Shown: positions 47,001-51,627 of the stretch, piece by piece
How positions within the stretch are numbered: the stretch's first letter is position 1
How the letters are laid out: each line of letters starts with the position of its first letter
Position numbers and translations under genes: made by a program
Source of the DNA: JAJDXW01 sp965202895
Lineage (GTDB): Bacteria; Pseudomonadota; Gammaproteobacteria; HK1
Reading direction: 5' to 3'
Length of the DNA stretch: 64,000 nucleotides
Assembly (NCBI GenBank): GCA_965202895.1
Contig: OZ241901.1
Location: forward strand, 868,001-932,000
Notes under the pieces: generated by a model
Seen by the model: the letters and a program-made list of their open reading frames with translations, nothing else
The model's database searches: none
Told to the model about the DNA's origin: nothing

Positions 47001-47692
47001 GCGAGGGGCAGGCGACGCGCTACGAGGTGGACGAGAACGGGGACCTGATCGAGGGGCTGTCGGTACGCACGAAGCGGCTGCGGGTCTCGGCGGAGGGTAC
47101 GCGGGAGTACGTGCTGTCCGGTGGCAGGCGCCTCGCGCCGTCGGCGGAGCTGGGGGTTCGCTGGGACGGCGGGGACGGGGCGACGGGCGCGGGGGTGGAG
47201 GTCGGCGGCGGGGTGTCGTGGAGCGATGCGGGCGGTCGTCTGACCCTGGAGGCGCGGGGCCGGGCGCTGGCGGCGCACCGGAGCGATCTGGACGAGTGGG
47301 GGATCACGGGCGGCATGATGCTCGCGCCTCGCGCGAACGGCCGTGGCCTGTCGCTCAGCGTGGCGCCGGTGTGGGGGAGCGCGGGGAGCGGTACGGCGCG
47401 TCTGTGGGAGGAAGGGGTGGCGGGCCGTCCCTTGCCGTCGGGCGGCCGCCCGGACGGCGCGGGGCTGGATGCGGAGCTGGGCTACGGAGCGAGTGCGTTC
47501 GGGGGCTTCGGGGTGGGGACGCCCTACCTCCGCTACGGGCAGGCGCCGGAGGGGGAGCGCCGGTACGGGCTGGGGTGGCGGCTGGCCCGTCCGGCGGGCG
47601 GGTTCGAGCTGGACCTGGAAGGCTGGCGCCGCGAGCGTGAGACGGACCGGCCCGACCACGGCCTCCGCCTCGACCTCCGCCTGCTCCGGTAG
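32042..47692 (+). CDS. giant autotransporter adhesin with Ig-like and Calx-beta-like repeats
   Basis: One open frame of 5,216 codons from GTG 32042. The first 245 or so residues are repeat-derived low complexity. A signal-peptide-like stretch follows (RRLAPRLLAAAALLLAPPAA then LAQS, cleavage near base 32843), then the passenger. Residues about 330-2040 hold Ig-like/cadherin-like units, four nearly identical (from 34934). Residues about 2040-4480 hold some 21 Calx-beta-like modules, many ending in a TLxDDD-type acidic loop that could bind calcium. A linker and a C-terminal beta-barrel (about residues 4800-5216: SVTVWGAGERR, PYLGWSSGSGSRLWGALGYG) place it as a type V secreted surface protein. 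No start with a ribosome-binding site is near the signal peptide, so the true start is unresolved. Confidence 0.9.
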   Translation: MCDTNSMSRIAGTARTQRPFSVVRVSTPGAGAGPRARPPSSVTPPPPPPQAPPSRGDRGNSDRPAARKAGHRRNRGGALRPRARPRSHGGDLRGRSRGWLGWGNDGAGRGDVDSRFRGNDGWGCGKDGQGFSLLGGGQDSRGKDGWGRGDPSTSAARPAAPRPAGRPLHPGGLPSRPASAPGAPHRPSPDRARGRLRASGNSLRRLTPHRPSSGRAGDAPHRHSPSSPRKRGESGNPRGLLPAPLRRLAPRLLAAAALLLAPPAALAQSVSITSTPANGTHYVTGDVITTRISGLQQIAGGAITTAQMRITVGSTERRARSTSSYVFRMTQVNFAYTVTAADFDADGIAIPANSIVGGAWFRVSQAGVGLTAANRNHAALANQAAHKVHSNRSASISATSPASLTEATLHTATVSVSLTGDTFAAGVLASHFEPVGAIPGLTVSQVSGASSGSAAATLTLSFTGDFSVPATLAIRVRPAALTFTGTDGLTTGTVAVAPTDEKPSWPAIADLYVQRGVAMTPVQLPAATGGNGALDYSLSGALPTGMKFDATGSDTTGCTAADFPAGYADTANLAAAPRVLCGTPTAGNNPTIVPIAHDADANRAATDSARGSFVVFTYGASVSATSPSALTEASLNGATVTVALEDTTFAAGVTKSSFALVTSPAIAGLTIDSISGGASGSTTATLTLAFTGGFDAVRTFAVRVKAAAHQRSGDLATGTVAVTPTPGIALGRTALALDEDPAAGGGTNAHRGTYTLALSADPTPAGGGVCVVNVEVASNNPDVTIDTDQSPLTKRFSFDGSDWSTAQTVTVTAAGDADGVDDVATISHRRVGGHCGGFFRNPTLPAVTVTVNDDETPGAAIASPSILTAATLSGAAVTVSLDKTTFGSGVGASSFQLVTSPAVAGLTVGSVSGGASGSTSATLNLSWSGTTLAADAKLKVRVLAAAHAGDANLETAEIDVLAAADTAPSFPSRTLPAKYFPVGAAIRPFQIPAASGGNGAISYEAINLSARPGLKFDATGTDPGGCPSTTPRTVCGTPTATGASVVTFSAQDADSNQGPLDRSSIALDIYIYGASISSSPLTEANLNTATVAVSLAQTTFGSGVTVSSFDLVTDIPNISISGVSGGASGSTTATLTLAFTGDFSTDRTLAVKVKAAAHARSADLTTDAVDVLAAADTAPSFPSRTLPAKYFPVGAAIQPFQIPAATGGNGAISYEAINLSARPGLKFDATGTDPGGCPGTTPRTVCGTPTATGASVVTFSAQDADSNQGPLDRSSIALDIYIYGASISSPNILTAATLNGAAVTVSLDRTTFASGVGSASFELATSPAVAGLTVGSVSGGASGSASATLNLSWSGTTLAADAKLKVRVLAAAHARSADLTTDAVDVLAAADTAPSFPSRTLPAKYFPVGAAIQPFQIPAATGGNGAISYRSENLSRLPGLKFDATGTDPGGCPGTTPRTVCGTPTATGASVVTFSAQDADSNQGPSDRSSIALDIYIYDASISSPNILTAATLNGAAVTVSLDRTTFASGVGAASFELITSPAIAGLTVGSVSGGASGSASATLNLSWSGTTLAADAKLKVRVLAAAHAGDAYLETAEIDVLAAADTAPSFPSRTLPAKYFPVGAAIRPFQIPAASGGNGAISYEAINLSARPGLKFDATGTDPGGCPGTMPRTVCGTPTATGASVVTFSAQDADSNQGPLDRSSIALDIYIYGASISSSPLTEANLNTATVAVSLAHTTFGAGVTASSFELVTDIPNVSISGVSGGASGSTTATLTLAFTGDFGTSRTLAVKVKAAAHARSGDLTTATVTVTSTDTAPAFARGWPATGFPSGAAIVPFQLPAASGGNGAVTYAAAGLPAGLRFDATGADAGGCTAADFPTGFTDAANLAAAPRVVCGTPTRDGASIVVVTAHDADANRAAADRARLSFTFTVAAPAAALAWSLPPALTEASLHGATLGVSLKQSAFAAGAGASGFALVTTVPNLSIARVSDVAEGGTTATLTLAFTGDWRGAGRPLAVRVLAAAHRQAGDLTTGAVTVPPAPGLALAPATSATSRLRTTEAGDTATFTVRLDRAPSGNVVLDVTSSDTGEGTVLPARLTFTPSDWNTAQTVTLTGVDDSPTPSDPNPSAGNRNYTVSVAVDAAATADDGYDGLAAATVYAVNADDEYGLDVGAVTGQATEAGGQATFTVALRTQPSAAVTVAVSSRDAGEGTVEPSSLTFAAAAWNTGQTVTVTGVQDPVDDGDAAWQVRLDSSSGDTDYAGVGDVDVDVTTADDDGPPGVTLALDPATLDESGAATVATVSATLSHPSGAATTVTVSAGTAWTAGSDAVIVIAAGATTNASDTATVVAADNATDEPDRTGTVTATIANDRAAADSTTMAVTGAALTVRDDDAAPGVTLALAPASVSENGGVSTVSATLSNPSSEPSTVTVAAVSGAYTVGTDATITIAAGATTAAADTVLVTAVDDSIHQGSAGRSATVTAALANGQGAGAVTGAALTLTDDETLPTVALVLSSSSISETGGVSTVTATLSGPSSEAVTVTVAAAAGTGAVAGDFALSTATTLTLAAGATTSAGVVTVTANGNDVDSPNKSVTVSGTSAGGNSVANPPNVTLTLEDDETLPTVALVLTPSSISETGGISTVTATLSGPSSEAVTVTVAAAAGTGAVAADFALSSTTTLTLAAGETTSAGVVTVTANGNDVDSPNKSVTVSGTAAGGNSVADPPDVTLTLEDDDALPTVALALSSTSISETGGVSTVTATLSGPSSEAVTVTVAAAAGTGAVSADFTLSTATTLTLAVGATTSAGVVTVTANGNAVDSPNKSVTVSGTAAGGNSVADPSDATLTLEDDDALPTVALVLSSSSITETGGVSTVTATLSGPSSEAVTVTVAASAGTGAVVDDFTLSTATTLTLAAGATTSAGTVTVTANGNDVDAANKSVTVSGTAAGGNSVADPPDVTLTLEDDDALPTVALVLTPSSISETGGVSTVTATLSGPSSEAVTVTVAAAAVSPAVAGDFTLSAATTLTLAAGQTTSAGTVTVAANGNDVDAANKSVTVSGTATGGNSVASPSNATLTLTDDDTAGVSVSPATSTTSRLRTTESGGTATFTVRLDSEPTGDVALDVASTDTDEGTVMPATLTFTASDWSTAQTVTLTGVDDSPPAADGSQSYTVTLTVNQTNTADSSYDALSALTVYAVNADNEYGLDVGSVTGQATEAGGTAAFTVALLTQPSAAVTVAVTSRDEGEGLVSAGGGAPAASTTLTFAAAAWSTAQTVTVTGVQDPVDDGTVAWTVRLDPASGDADYDALDSEDVSVSTTDDDGPPTVTLTLNPASIAESGTGNVATVTARLSHPSGAATTVTVSAGTAWAAGTDATIVIAAGATANASDTATVVAADNATDEPDRTGTVTATITNARAAADGTTMAVTGVALTVEDDDAAPTAALSLSPASVSENGGLSTVTATLSHPSSEPSTVTVTAGSGASGLYTVGLDATITIAAGSTTAASDTATVTGVDDAVHQGSAGRSATVTATLANGQGAGAVTGAALTLSDDETLPTVALALGPASISEEGGVSTVSATLSGVSSEAVTVTVAAAAGSGAVSGDFALSTATTLTLAAGATTSSGVVTVRANGNNVASGSKQVVVSGTAAGGNGVANPANTTLTLTDDDTPRAALALSSSSITENGGIATVTATLDRQSSIAVTVTVAAAPVASTGAVAGDFTLSTATTLTFVANATTSTGLVTVTGNDDATDAPDKRVTVSGTASDGLGLANDPPSVTLTLTDDEGAPGVVLSLNPSSVSENGGTSTVSATLSHPSSEPSTVTVTAVSGFYTVGDATITIAAGDTTAASDTATVTAVDDAVHQGSAGRSATVTAALTNGQGAGAVTGATLTLTDDETLPTVALVLGPSSISESGGVSTVTATLSGASSAALTVTVAAAAGTGAAAADFTLSTATTLTFAAGSTTSAGVVTVTANGNAVDAPDKSVTVSGASSGGNGVANPSNVTLTITDDEATATATLVLTPPSILENGGLSTVTARLSHPTTEATTLTVSAAPVSPAVAGDFMLSATTTLTLAAGATASTGTVTVTAVDNAGASGRRQVRVSATATGGRGVAAPSDATLVIRDDEFGLNESAVTGQATEGGGQATFTVALQTQPSAAVTVSMTRWDEDGLVVDESEGRVEPSSLVFTTGSWETAQTVTVTGVDDDVDDGDVAWRVRLDPSSADADYDGLDPVDVAVSTTDDDAAPAVTLALTPPSIAEAGGVSTVTATLSHPSSAATTVTVSAAPVAPAVAGDFTLSAATMLTIAAGSIASTGTVTVTAVDNRVDAADKTVAVSGTAANSRAGGDGMDMTVTAATLTIADDDEKGLAFADGAGRAFAPPSPLAVAEGDPAGAPYTVTLTSRPVGTVTVAVASDNAEVEVSPGRLTFAPSDWNEAQTVTVTAHDDGDDYADAAVLTHTASGGGYDDGDAVVGTLAVAVDSERGTKLVVGGAGETTYRIGGRTVTVVVRPGVAEGIELDLEALPDAPSHERLTLAFAPVEAPAASDAYTYGSAGARTVVDVAVTEGAVPSAGLRLCLPVVEAVRAAARGRALRLLHHDGGAWTEVAGSAEGDEGTRVCASGVAEFSPFAVGYADTAPEFTGDFTMTEMVFTVDEAIEVEPLPKAEGGDRTRHVLGPRPLVLPPGLDFDDGAGEDECPGRPAYTLCGTPTEAFARKGYTWTATDLDGESDALALTIEVKAAVGPARARLAAINESILPEVARASWDSAMAAVSRRLGSSGGGSGVGSGASGEGLSAALAGFMRSNERALQEGGVSWKELWSGQSFAVALGGEGEGAGEGAGAGLGRSVTVWGAGERRSLSRDTPTLAWSGELFAAHLGADVGLGSGLTGGAGVSWFESGMDYTDRSGDDGPVEGVHRSWMASVQPYLGWSSGSGSRLWGALGYGAGEVEIVDEALVERFGRQESDSGLRAVAAGGALRLSPAGGALRLDLKGEGQATRYEVDENGDLIEGLSVRTKRLRVSAEGTREYVLSGGRRLAPSAELGVRWDGGDGATGAGVEVGGGVSWSDAGGRLTLEARGRALAAHRSDLDEWGITGGMMLAPRANGRGLSLSVAPVWGSAGSGTARLWEEGVAGRPLPSGGRPDGAGLDAELGYGASAFGGFGVGTPYLRYGQAPEGERRYGLGWRLARPAGGFELDLEGWRRERETDRPDHGLRLDLRLLR
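32119..32365. repeat. GC-rich mosaic repeat, second copy
   Basis: Shares several blocks in the same orientation with 26895-27065, including GGCGCCGGGCCGCGCGCCCG, ATCCGTGACCCCC, GGCGGGGCGCTCCGC and GCTCGGGTGGGGGAA or a close variant. It lies within the untrustworthy 5' part of the autotransporter frame and may have inserted between the promoter and the signal-peptide codons. Confidence 0.55.
32169..32187. repeat. poly-C tract (19 C)
   Basis: A run of 19 consecutive C residues in the upstream part of the giant autotransporter frame. The equivalent place in the related repeat at 26934-26939 has only six C. Homopolymers of this length are hypermutable by slippage and in other bacteria phase-vary surface proteins. 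Whether this one lies inside the translated region is unclear because the start codon is unresolved. An assembly or sequencing error in length is also possible. Confidence 0.85.
32375..32403. repeat. dispersed palindromic repeat, CCCGCTTTCGCGGG core, short copy
   Basis: GTGGATTCCCGCTTTCGCGG followed by GAATGACGG; same orientation as the copy at 27988-28036 but missing its inner duplication. Lies in the 5' repeat-derived part of the autotransporter frame. Confidence 0.75.
32703..32751. repeat. dispersed palindromic repeat, inverted copy of 27988-28036
   Basis: Reverse complement of the 27988 element with one or two differences (CCGTCATTCCCCGTCATCCC then CGCGAAAGCGGGGAGAAAGC). It ends about 10 bp before the codons for the presumed signal peptide n-region of the autotransporter, so it may have displaced the native start. 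Confidence 0.8.
34934..37490 (+). repeat. four near-identical tandem Ig-like modules inside the autotransporter gene
   Basis: The motif DTAPSFPSRTLPAKYFPVGA recurs at 34934, 35567, 36212 and 36857, so the period is 633, 645 and 645 bp (211-215 codons). Long stretches of DNA are identical between copies (for example around GTGACTTTTTCCGCGCAGGA), while alternate halves swap between two versions (the SSPLTEANLNTATVAVSL and the SSPNILTAATLNGAAVTVSL types). This pattern indicates recent duplication and gene conversion inside the gene. Confidence 0.9.
38170..45470 (+). repeat. Calx-beta-like repeat array, about 21 modules
   Basis: Protein-level repeats of roughly 95-120 residues with the pattern SxSExGGxSTVTATLSxPSSE, VTVTVAA, a DFxLSxxTTLTLAAG strand, NxVDxxxKxVTVSGTA and a terminal TLxDDD. 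By my count about 21 units; adjacent ones around 39550-41280 are the most alike. Calx-beta units bind calcium in many adhesins; whether all acidic ligands are kept here needs an alignment. Confidence 0.85.
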
Positions 47693-47755
47693 GGACGCCG
47701 CGCGGGTGCCGGCCGCCGCGGAGAACGGGGAGGCGCCGGGATTGGGATTGGCTCT

Positions 47756-47840
47756 TCCCGGGAACGCGGGCGCCCCGCCCGCAAATGGGACGGCGAAACC
47801 GCCGCCGATCGATGCGGGCGAGACACAAGCGTTCCCAGGA
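47756..47840. repeat. dispersed palindromic repeat, copy 3
   Basis: Arms of about 28 bp (TCCCGGGAACGCGGGCGCCC then CGCCCGCA; inverse TGCGGGCGAGACACAAGCGT then TCCCAGGA) around a 29-bp loop. The loop is the reverse complement of the loop in the 6993-7097 element (both contain a TCGATCGGCGGCGG-type string), so the two are copies in opposite orientation. Confidence 0.75.
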
Positions 47841-47894
47841 CGGCCGTATCAGGCCGACCGGACCGGGTTCGGTCGAACCAGAGCGGTGAAGGTC

Positions 47895-47933
47895 CTGGGA
47901 ACGGCGCCTTCCACGGACACGCCGTTCCCAGGA
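47895..47933. repeat. short palindrome sharing the TGGGAACG core
   Basis: Perfect 13-bp arms CCTGGGAACGGCG and CGCCGTTCCCAGG separated by 13 bp. It shares the outer GGAACG/CGTTCC arm of the larger palindromic repeat 60 bp upstream and may be a further derivative of that family or a terminator. Confidence 0.7.
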
Positions 47934-48183
47934 AGAGCGGTGGGCATCGATGCCTTGCGGCAAGGCTTGCGGCAGATGGCCGCTCCTTCCACTCGACCGG
48001 CTCCCTGCCGGACACCCGCCGCCGATCTCGGGCGGCACCGGCCGGGCAGCCTCGACGACGTCGCCGAGGCGCTTGCGGTGGCGGAAGGGGAGGGGAGGCC
48101 TGGTGCGCCGCGGCGCATCGACGATCGGGGGGCCGGGCCGCAAGCATCGGGTTGCCGAGGCCGCCGGGGTCGCCGGCTCGTCG

Positions 48184-49782
48184 TCAGGCGGGGCGCGCGT
48201 CTTCGCGGACGAGGTCCGCCGCCTTCTCCGCGATCATGATGACCGGCGCGTTGGTGTTGCCCGATACGAGCACGGGCATGATCGAGGCGTCCGCGACCCG
48301 GAGCCGGTCGAGCCCCCGGACCCGGAGGCGCTCGTCCACGACCGCCATCGGATCGCCCCCCATCTTGCAGGTGCCCACCGGGTGGTACACCGTGGTTCCG
48401 GTGTCACGGGCGTAGTCGAGCAGCTCGTCGCGGGTCTTCGCCTCCGCGCCGGGCTGGAGCTCCGGCCCCCGGTAGGGGTCCATGGGGGACGCCTCCACGA
48501 TCCGCCGCGCGATGCGGGCGCCCTCGACCACCGCGTCGCAGTCGGTCGGCGAGTCGAGGAAGTTCGGCCGGATCGCCGGGGCGGCGAACGGATCGGACGA
48601 CCTGGCGTGGACCGTGCCGATGGATTCGGGCCGAAGGACGCAGAGGCCCATCGTCATCCCGGACTCCCGATCGAGGGTCCGGTCCTGCGAATCCCGGAAG
48701 CTCGCCGGGGTCATGAAGTACTGCACGTCCGGCGTCTCCACCCCTTCGCGGGTCCGCACGTAGCCGGTGAGGGCCGCCGCGCTGAGGGCGAGCACCCCGG
48801 TCCGGTTCCGGAGATACTTCAGCCCCTCGCCGACCCGCCGGAGCCCGCGCATCCGATCGTTCCAGGTGATGGGGCGGGTCACCCGCCACGACATCCGGAT
48901 CGCGAAATGGTCCCGGAGGTTCTCGCCGACCCCCGGCAGGTGGTGCGCGGTCTCGACGCCGAGCGCGCGCAGCCGCTCGCCGTCCCCGACCCCGGAGACC
49001 TCCAGGAGCTGGGGTGAATTGATCGCCCCGCCGCAGAGGATCACCTCCCGGCTCGCCCGCACCGTCGTCCTCTCGCCGTGCCGGGAGAGCTCGACCCCGA
49101 CCGCCCGCTTCCCGTCGAGCAGGACGCGGGTGGTGAACGCGTGGGTCAGGACGGTCAGGTTCGGCCGGGAGCGCGCCGGGGCGAGGAACGCCCGGGCGGT
49201 GCTCGCGCGGCGTCCGTCCTTCACGGTGAGCTGGCAATAGGTGAAGCCGTCCTGGGAAGCGCCGTTCACGTCCGGGTTGTGCGGGTAGCCGCACTCCTTC
49301 GCCGCGTCGAGGAGCGCGTCGCAGATCGGATGGGTCTCGGCCTGGTCGGAGACGTCGAGAGGCCCGCCGACCCCGTGGTACTCGTCCGCGCCCCGCGCCT
49401 GGTTCTCGGAACGCTTGAAGTACGGGAGCACGTCGTCGAAGGACCAGCCCCGGTTCCCGAGCTGGGCCCAGACGTCGTAGTCGCGGGGATGCCCCCGGAC
49501 GTAGAGCATCCCGTTGATGGAGCTCGACCCCCCGAGGACCTTGCCGCGCGGGATCGGGATCGGCCGGTTCCGGGTCTTCTCGTCCGGCTCGGTATGGAAG
49601 AGCCAGTTCACGGTGGGATCGTTGAGGGTCTTCGCGAAGCCCACCGGGATGTGGATCCACGGGTTCTTGTCGCGCCCGCCCGCCTCGAGCAGGACCACCC
49701 GAGCCCGGGGGTCTTCGGACAGCCGGGCGGCGAGGACGCAGCCGGCGGAGCCGGCCCCCACGACGACGTAATCGAACTCCAC
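48184..49782 (-). CDS. GMC-family FAD oxidoreductase (choline/alcohol dehydrogenase-like)
   Basis: FAD-dependent alcohol dehydrogenase of the glucose-methanol-choline family, 532 residues. It has FDYVVVGAGSAGCVLAARLS as the FAD-binding Rossmann motif, LLEAGG, the GMC signature region GKVLGGSSSINGMLYVRG, GAINSPQLL, the active-site His in YHPVGTCKMG, and GNTNAPVIMIAEKAAD at the end. The GTG at 49782 is preferred, with AAGGGAGGT nine bases upstream; a TTG at 49791 would sit directly against it. BetA-like by sequence, but relatives oxidise many alcohols. Divergent from the amidohydrolase gene by 68 bp. Confidence 0.94.
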   Translation of the reverse strand: MEFDYVVVGAGSAGCVLAARLSEDPRARVVLLEAGGRDKNPWIHIPVGFAKTLNDPTVNWLFHTEPDEKTRNRPIPIPRGKVLGGSSSINGMLYVRGHPRDYDVWAQLGNRGWSFDDVLPYFKRSENQARGADEYHGVGGPLDVSDQAETHPICDALLDAAKECGYPHNPDVNGASQDGFTYCQLTVKDGRRASTARAFLAPARSRPNLTVLTHAFTTRVLLDGKRAVGVELSRHGERTTVRASREVILCGGAINSPQLLEVSGVGDGERLRALGVETAHHLPGVGENLRDHFAIRMSWRVTRPITWNDRMRGLRRVGEGLKYLRNRTGVLALSAAALTGYVRTREGVETPDVQYFMTPASFRDSQDRTLDRESGMTMGLCVLRPESIGTVHARSSDPFAAPAIRPNFLDSPTDCDAVVEGARIARRIVEASPMDPYRGPELQPGAEAKTRDELLDYARDTGTTVYHPVGTCKMGGDPMAVVDERLRVRGLDRLRVADASIMPVLVSGNTNAPVIMIAEKAADLVREDARPA

Positions 49783-49850
49783 TGCCTTCAAACCTCCCTT
49801 TCGAGCGGCTATCCTCGCGGAGCGCCGGTTCGGGATCGGGATGGTACGTC

Positions 49851-51596
49851 ATGAATCAGCTCGTCATTCGCGGGGCGACGGTCGTCGACGGTCTCGGCAA
49901 CGAACCGGTCCGGGCGGACGTCGCGGTCGGCGGCGGACGCATCCGCGCCGTCGGAGCGGTCCGCGAGGCGGGCGAACGCGAGATCGACGCGGACGGCCTT
50001 ACCCTCGCGCCGGGGTTCATCGATCTCCACACCCACTACGACGCCCAGATCACCTGGGATCGGACCCTGTCCCCCTCGCCGTCGCTCGGGGTGACGACGG
50101 TGGTCATGGGCAACTGCGGGTTCGGGATCGCGCCGGCCCCGCCGCCGGTGCGGGACCTCATCCTGCGCAACCTCTCGGTCGTCGAAGGCATGGACCTCGA
50201 CGCGCTGCGCGCGGGGGTGCGCTGGGGGTTCGAGACGTTCGCGGGGTACATGGCGGCGCTCCGGGCCGCCGCCCCGTGCGCGAACGTCGCGGTGCTCGCC
50301 GGACACTCCGTGATCCGCACCGCGGTCATGGGCGAGGCGGCGTCGGAACGGGCGGAGGCGACCGCGGACGAGCTGGCGGAGATGAAGGCGCTGGTCGCGG
50401 AGGCGATGGAGGCCGGGGCGATCGGGCTCGGGGCGTCCTGCTCCCTCAACCACTCGGGCTACGGGGGGGTTCCGATGCCGTCCACGATCACCGATCTCTC
50501 CGAGCTCGACGCGCTGGTCGGGGCCATGGGGCCGCGGCCGGCGGGGATCGTGCAACTCGCATCGGGGGCGAAGACCGTCGAGGAGCTCGAGGCGATCGCG
50601 GCCCGCCACGGGCGGGCGGTGTTCAAGGCGACCGGGGCCGCGATGTACAACGACCAGGCCCCCGAGCGGTCGATCGGGATGTTCGAGGCGTGCCGGGCGG
50701 CGCAGGGGCGCGGCCACCCGGTGTACGTCCAGATCCCCTGCCAGCCCCTCTCGTTCGACTTCACGCTCGCCAACGCATACCCCTTCTTCAGCCACGACGC
50801 GTTCTCCGAAGCGAAGGCATACGGGCCGGATCGGCTCGTCCCCCTCTTCCGGAGCCGGGAATTCCGCGACCGGTTCCGGGCAAGCCTCGCCGACCCGCGC
50901 CCCGGCCTCATCTTCCAGGGCAACTGGAACCGGGTGGTGGTCGCGGTCCCCGCCCTCGCGAAGAACGAGGCGCTCGGCGATCGGACCATCGACGAGATCG
51001 CGGCGGAGCGCGGCGCGGACCCGCTCGACGTGATGCTCGACCTCGGCCTCGAGGAGAACCTCGAGACCACCTTCATCGGCCGGTTCCTCAACGTGGGCGA
51101 CGAGGGGGTCGCGCGCCTGCTCCGGCACGAAGCGGGGGTGGTCGCGCTCTCCGACGCGGGGGCGCACCTCACCTTCATGTGCGAGGCGGGCTACGGGCTG
51201 CACTTCCTCGCCCGCTGGGTGCGGGAGCTGGGCGAGTTCGACCTCGCGGATGGGGTGCGGCGGCTCACGAGCCATCCCGCGGGCCTCTACGGGATCCCGG
51301 ATCGGGGGCGGATCGAGGCGGGCGCGTGGGCGGACCTCCTCCTGTTCGACCCGGACACCGTCGGCGTCTCCGCGAGCGAACGGGTGGCGGACCTCCCGGG
51401 CGGCGGGAGGCGCACCGTCCGCCGCCCGATCGGGGTCCACGGGGTGTTCTGCAACGGGGTCGAGGTCTTCGACGGCGCCGACTACGTCACGGACGGGGCC
51501 GGGGCCGGGGGCGGAGGCGGTCCGGGACAGGTCCTGGACCGGTTCGCCCCGTCCAGCGCCCTCGGCCGGCGGAACGGAGACGCCGCCGCGCGCTGA
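49851..51596 (+). CDS. N-acyl-D-amino-acid deacylase-like amidohydrolase
   Basis: Amidohydrolase of the D-aminoacylase group, 581 residues. APGFIDLHTHYDAQITWD holds the first metal-binding His-x-His, followed by GVTTVVMGNCGFGIAP, GAIGLGASCSLNHSGYGGVP and LSDAGAHLTFMCEAGYG with the late metal-ligand Asp. The C-terminal LTSHPAGLYGIPDRGRIEAG, WADLLLFDP is the usual composite-sandwich closing segment. Predicted to hydrolyse an N-acyl D-amino acid or a related amide; exact substrate unknown. Divergently transcribed from the GMC oxidoreductase gene, possibly sharing regulation. Confidence 0.9.
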   Translation: MNQLVIRGATVVDGLGNEPVRADVAVGGGRIRAVGAVREAGEREIDADGLTLAPGFIDLHTHYDAQITWDRTLSPSPSLGVTTVVMGNCGFGIAPAPPPVRDLILRNLSVVEGMDLDALRAGVRWGFETFAGYMAALRAAAPCANVAVLAGHSVIRTAVMGEAASERAEATADELAEMKALVAEAMEAGAIGLGASCSLNHSGYGGVPMPSTITDLSELDALVGAMGPRPAGIVQLASGAKTVEELEAIAARHGRAVFKATGAAMYNDQAPERSIGMFEACRAAQGRGHPVYVQIPCQPLSFDFTLANAYPFFSHDAFSEAKAYGPDRLVPLFRSREFRDRFRASLADPRPGLIFQGNWNRVVVAVPALAKNEALGDRTIDEIAAERGADPLDVMLDLGLEENLETTFIGRFLNVGDEGVARLLRHEAGVVALSDAGAHLTFMCEAGYGLHFLARWVRELGEFDLADGVRRLTSHPAGLYGIPDRGRIEAGAWADLLLFDPDTVGVSASERVADLPGGGRRTVRRPIGVHGVFCNGVEVFDGADYVTDGAGAGGGGGPGQVLDRFAPSSALGRRNGDAAAR

Positions 51597-51627
51597 GCTG
51601 CACCGGGCCGCGCCGCACCGCGCCGCC

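Larger units (their letters stand above)
47693..48183. other. 491-bp gap with palindromic repeats, no gene
   Basis: Convergent space after the autotransporter and before the GMC oxidoreductase. It holds the palindromic element at 47756-47840 and a second palindrome at 47895-47933. No supported coding sequence; either palindrome could serve as a transcription barrier. Confidence 0.5.
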
